NCBI GenBank assembly: GCA_905236445.1
Contig: CAJOPQ010000088.1
Location: 1 to 9,354 of the forward strand
Length of the DNA stretch: 9,354 nt
Source of the DNA: an uncultured Clostridia bacterium
GTDB lineage: Bacteria; Bacillota; Clostridia; Christensenellales; UBA1242
Direction of reading: 5' to 3'
Position 1 is the stretch's first letter. Every line of letters begins with the position of its first letter. Below are positions 6,486 through 9,354 of this stretch, piece by piece. The notes under the pieces are model-generated. The model made no database searches, had not been told where the DNA came from, and saw only the letters and a program-made list of their open reading frames with translations. The position numbers and the translations under genes are program-made.

Positions 6486-7424
6486 ATGAAAAAGAGAGTA
6501 ATTTCGGGAAGTGTAATATTTGTAATAATAGCATTAATGATAGCATCGAGGTTATTAACAGCATACGTGTATGATGCGTTTTTAATTATTGCAGGGCTTG
6601 TTGCTATTGTTGAGGTTGTTAGGGCGTTAGCAAATAGCAAAAAATTTGTAAATGAAGTACTTGCTAGTACATTCATTTTTGTTGCCTATATTGGCATTAT
6701 TTTTGGTGTATACAACAATTGGAGTCTTTGGGACCTTCTAATCTATTATGTTGCAATGTTAGTGGCAACTTGCTTATGCAGTATCTTAATATCTTTGCTA
6801 TTCAAAGATGAGACTAAAACAGAGATGATTAGGTCTAGTTTTAGAGGTGGTTTAGCAAAGTATATTATTGTAAAAGCTTTAACAAGTGTGTTCGTATGTG
6901 TGTATCCAACACTACTTATTGCTCTATTAATTGTCATCAATCATATGCCTAGTTTTGTTGCATCTGATGTAGAGAATGTCGCTATATTTATCGATTTTGT
7001 TGTTATTGCAACATTCGTATGTGCAACATTTACAGATACTTTTGCAATGCTAATTGGCTCTAAAGTTAAGGGGCCAAAATTAATAGAGAAAGTTAGCCCT
7101 AATAAGACTATTAGTGGCGCTATTGGTGGATTATTGTTCGGCATTATAGGTATTTTGGGCCTTTATATGATTTACAGCACTAGTGAAACATTTATAACAG
7201 TTATTGAGTCATTACAAATTACTTGGTTGCCTATAACTTTGTATGCAGTATTAAGTCCAATATTAGCACAAGCTGGTGATATATTAGCAAGTTTGTTAAA
7301 AAGAAAATGTGGAGTTAAAGATTACGGCAATATTATTCCAGGACATGGTGGAATAATGGATCGAATTGATTCATTAATTGTTGTAGGACTTTGTTCGTTT
7401 ATATTATTAATTATTTGCCTATAA
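6486..7424 (+). CDS. cdsA: Phosphatidate cytidylyltransferase (CDP-diglyceride synthase)
   Basis: This integral membrane enzyme converts phosphatidate and CTP to CDP-diacylglycerol, the precursor of the anionic and zwitterionic phospholipids. The 312 residues are mostly hydrophobic, with about eight likely membrane helices starting from about residue 5. The C-terminal family signature is complete: S269, K272, R273, K278, D279, then PGHGGIMDRID (285-295), with D292 and D295 as the conserved metal/substrate-binding acids. The length is somewhat above the common 260-290; the extra residues appear to lie in the N-terminal half. The ATG at 6486 follows the uppS stop by 3 bases, with a GAGG (6471-6474) 11 bases upstream, inside the uppS end. 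In many Firmicutes dxr follows cdsA; here the next gene is rseP after an 80-base gap. Confidence 0.96.
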   Translation: MKKRVISGSVIFVIIALMIASRLLTAYVYDAFLIIAGLVAIVEVVRALANSKKFVNEVLASTFIFVAYIGIIFGVYNNWSLWDLLIYYVAMLVATCLCSILISLLFKDETKTEMIRSSFRGGLAKYIIVKALTSVFVCVYPTLLIALLIVINHMPSFVASDVENVAIFIDFVVIATFVCATFTDTFAMLIGSKVKGPKLIEKVSPNKTISGAIGGLLFGIIGILGLYMIYSTSETFITVIESLQITWLPITLYAVLSPILAQAGDILASLLKRKCGVKDYGNIIPGHGGIMDRIDSLIVVGLCSFILLIICL

Positions 7425-7435
7425 TTGCCAGTTAG

Positions 7436-7487
7436 TTAGTAATTTTATTGGAATTTTTATAGTATCTTATAATAGTTACTAATTCCA
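7436..7487 (+). promoter_or_regulatory. Probable rseP promoter region with inverted repeats
   Basis: A perfect -10 box TATAAT (7468-7473) lies 31 bases before rseP, without a good -35 at normal spacing. Around it are two inverted repeats: TTAGTAA/TTACTAA (7436-7442/7476-7482) and TGGAATT/AATTCCA (7449-7455/7481-7487). Their right arms overlap by two bases and both loops contain the -10 box. They may be operator-like or chance in AT-rich sequence. No terminator for cdsA is seen. Confidence 0.4.
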
Positions 7488-7504
7488 TAGCCTTAAGGAG
7501 AGAT

Positions 7505-8584
7505 ATGTTACAATTTCTTTGTAGTTTTGTGAGTATTATGTCCACAATAGGTAGCATATTACTTGCATTATTACTTTTTGCTATATTAATATTTATCCAT
7601 GAACTTGGGCATTATACCGCAGGTAAAATTTTTAAATTTAAAATAAATGAGTTTTCTATTGGTTTTGGCAAAGCGATATATTCTAAGAAGCGTGCTAACG
7701 GTGAAACATTTTCGATTAGATTAATTCCTCTTGGTGGTTATTGTGCCTTTGAGGGAGAAGAAGACCAAAATAGTGATGTTGAAGGCGCATTCAACAAGCA
7801 AGCTTGGTGGAAAAGATTAATTGTTTTGTTTGGTGGTGTGTTTTTTAATTTTGTATCTGCTTGTATTGTCGCAATTCCTTTGCTTATGGTTTTTGGCAAT
7901 GCGATTCCAATTGTAACAAGCTTTGTAGATTCAACACCTAATCATATTGAATACGATATGTCTACACTGCAAGAAGGCGATATAATACTTAGAGTTGATG
8001 GGACAAAGCCGACATACACGAATGGTGGCATTCAACTACTTACAAGAAATAAGGGCAATTCGACCTATACAGTCACAATAGATAGAGAAGGTCAGACACT
8101 AGATATAGAGATTACGAATATTGTTGTTGGACAAGACGATAAGGGCAAAGATGTATATGGCGTTGGAATTGACGGCATTGAATATGTGAAATATGATTTT
8201 TTTAAATCAGTTGTAATGTCTGTACCATTTTGTTTTGAAATGGCGGGTGATTGTCTAAAGATTGTAGGTGAACTATTTGTTGGTAAAACACAATTGTCTG
8301 ATCTTGGCGGACCTGTCACAACAATTACAACGATAGCTCAAGCAACTAATAGGAGTGTGTTATATTTGCTATTACTTTTTCCAGTTATCGCTGTTAACTT
8401 GGCAGTATTTAATTTTTTGCCGTTCCCTGCTTTAGACGGAGGAAGAGCAGTATTTGTAATTATTGAAGGAATACGAAAGAAACCTATTAATCAAAAAGTC
8501 GAACAGTCTATACACACTGCAGGATTATTAATACTGTTTGCATTTGTGATTGTAGTGGATTTTTTACAGATATTTATTTGGTAA
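7505..8584 (+). CDS. rseP: RIP metalloprotease RseP (site-2 protease, M50 family)
   Basis: This is an intramembrane zinc protease that cleaves membrane-embedded substrates such as anti-sigma factors and remnant signal peptides. The zinc-binding HExxH motif is HELGH (H32, E33, H36) in the first membrane helix, and the second catalytic motif LDGGR (310-314, D311) is in a later helix. A GGVFFNF segment follows the SFGK/LGGYC region, as is usual in the family. Residues about 130-215 form the PDZ domain between helices 2 and 3 (LQEGDIILRVDG). The length of 359 is typical of Firmicutes RseP/RasP. The start is supported by SD AAGGAG (7495-7500), 4 bases before ATG; M12 is a weaker alternative. It follows cdsA and precedes the putative polC by one base, so the two are likely co-transcribed. 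Its natural substrate cannot be told from this window. Confidence 0.96.
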   Translation: MLQFLCSFVSIMSTIGSILLALLLFAILIFIHELGHYTAGKIFKFKINEFSIGFGKAIYSKKRANGETFSIRLIPLGGYCAFEGEEDQNSDVEGAFNKQAWWKRLIVLFGGVFFNFVSACIVAIPLLMVFGNAIPIVTSFVDSTPNHIEYDMSTLQEGDIILRVDGTKPTYTNGGIQLLTRNKGNSTYTVTIDREGQTLDIEITNIVVGQDDKGKDVYGVGIDGIEYVKYDFFKSVVMSVPFCFEMAGDCLKIVGELFVGKTQLSDLGGPVTTITTIAQATNRSVLYLLLLFPVIAVNLAVFNFLPFPALDGGRAVFVIIEGIRKKPINQKVEQSIHTAGLLILFAFVIVVDFLQIFIW

Positions 8585-8585
8585 G

Positions 8586-9354
8586 ATGAAAGAATTTTTA
8601 GATTATTTAAGACAAAATTATTATAAATATAATGATATAGTGTTTACTGCAATAGAATATGAAGTAAATACTAACATACTTAGGTGTCGCATGCAGTATG
8701 TAAGCGATACTTTTTCTGATAATGACAAATTTGAATTAGAGAAAGCAATTTCGTCATATTTCAACAATTCGATTATAGTTGAATGTAAGGTAAAAAAATA
8801 TATTGTAGATTGTGATGTGATTCAAGAATATATAATGCGCTTCATACAACAATATTTTCCAAGTTGTTTTCAAAATGGTGAGGATATAGCAATCAAAGTA
8901 AGCAAAGAAGTTAATAAAGTATATTCAGTGCAATTAAAGGCAGGTGCAGATAATTATGCTTATTTGGAGAAAAATGATTTTGTAAATCAGCTAAGTGAGC
9001 ATCTGCAACTTATTACTCGAGAAGAATATAATATAAGCTTGCAAAGTGATACTGTATCTTCAATGAACTCAACAACAGATATTTTGCAAGAAAGATATGA
9101 TTTACTTAATTCAACTAGTATTCAAAAAATAGAATTTGAACCAATAGAGGTCGCAAATATACATAATATTGTAGGCGAGATTGATGTGGATTTTGTATAT
9201 CCCATTGCCTCCATTCAAAGCGATGACAAAGTGGTATGTGTAGGTACAATTTCCAGATATGCTATATCCGAATACAAAAGTAGATACAAAAACAAAGATG
9301 GATCTTGTAAAATTAACAAAAAAGCAAACTTTGTTCTTGAAGATGGAAGTGGTC
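8586..9354 (+). CDS. polC: Probable N-terminus of DNA polymerase III PolC (cut by right edge)
   Basis: The frame is open from ATG 8586 to the right edge (256 full codons), so only the start of a larger gene is present. I read it as PolC, the Gram-positive replicative polymerase, for three reasons: the position directly after rseP, where polC is common in Firmicutes; an N-terminal alpha/beta stretch like that of PolC (MKEFLDYLRQN, then strands and a long helix, residues about 1-110); and a later part (about 205-256: VYPIASIQSDDKVVCVGTIS, then FVLEDGSG) that looks like the start of the OB-fold domain. No catalytic motif (exonuclease, PHP or polymerase) lies in the window, so the call depends on context. 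The start follows the rseP stop by one base; the SD is poor (GGTAAG), which suggests coupling to rseP translation. Similarity to known PolC is weak by eye. Confidence 0.65.
   Translation, partial: MKEFLDYLRQNYYKYNDIVFTAIEYEVNTNILRCRMQYVSDTFSDNDKFELEKAISSYFNNSIIVECKVKKYIVDCDVIQEYIMRFIQQYFPSCFQNGEDIAIKVSKEVNKVYSVQLKAGADNYAYLEKNDFVNQLSEHLQLITREEYNISLQSDTVSSMNSTTDILQERYDLLNSTSIQKIEFEPIEVANIHNIVGEIDVDFVYPIASIQSDDKVVCVGTISRYAISEYKSRYKNKDGSCKINKKANFVLEDGSG

Noticed and set aside
6371..7144. Reverse-strand open frames under uppS-cdsA
   Set aside because: They are antisense shadows of conserved genes. Their hydrophobic look only mirrors the codon use of the cdsA membrane helices.
1..9354. CRISPR array, tRNA or rRNA, insertion sequence or phage genes
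   Set aside because: No regularly spaced direct repeats, cloverleaf, rRNA-like sequence, transposase or terminal repeats were seen on either strand.

Overview
The window reads as a core chromosomal housekeeping stretch of a low-GC Gram-positive-type bacterium (Bacillota/Firmicutes, most likely an uncultured Clostridia-like lineage). The basis is the AT-rich sequence, strong AGGAG-type ribosome binding sites, AGA/AGG arginine codons, and two gene neighbourhoods typical of that phylum: smc-ftsY, and frr-uppS-cdsA-rseP-polC. All genes lie on the + strand, the standard genetic code fits every frame, and all ten stop codons that can be seen are TAA. No RNA gene, CRISPR array, insertion sequence, phage gene or other mobile element was recognised.

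Layout. (1) Bases 1-2993: the C-terminal two thirds of the chromosome-organising ATPase SMC, cut by the left edge, abutting ftsY (signal recognition particle receptor) with no spacer. (2) 2994-4275: an intergenic promoter followed by secG (translocon subunit), ruvX/yqgF (Holliday-junction resolvase-like nuclease) and a DUF1292 (YrzB-like) gene, closed by a hairpin terminator. (3) 4276-4980: a single gene for an unrecognised membrane-anchored, threonine-rich exported protein, with its own promoter and terminator. It is the only non-housekeeping gene here. (4) 4981-5651: frr (ribosome recycling factor) behind a promoter. (5) 5652-7424: a leader, then uppS and cdsA, which feed the undecaprenyl lipid carrier and phospholipid synthesis. 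(6) 7425-9354: a short promoter region, then rseP (site-2 intramembrane protease), and one base later a gene whose start only is present and which is best read as the N-terminus of DNA polymerase III PolC.

The genes serve linked core tasks: chromosome segregation (SMC), protein targeting and export (FtsY, SecG), DNA maintenance (RuvX, PolC), translation (Frr), envelope lipid supply (UppS, CdsA) and membrane proteolysis (RseP). Compared with the usual Firmicutes order, pyrH is absent before frr, and dxr and proS are absent around rseP.

I found no convincing novel multi-gene system. The best candidates for a second look are the insulated exported protein, the placement and form of secG, the missing dxr, and the divergent PolC N-terminus.
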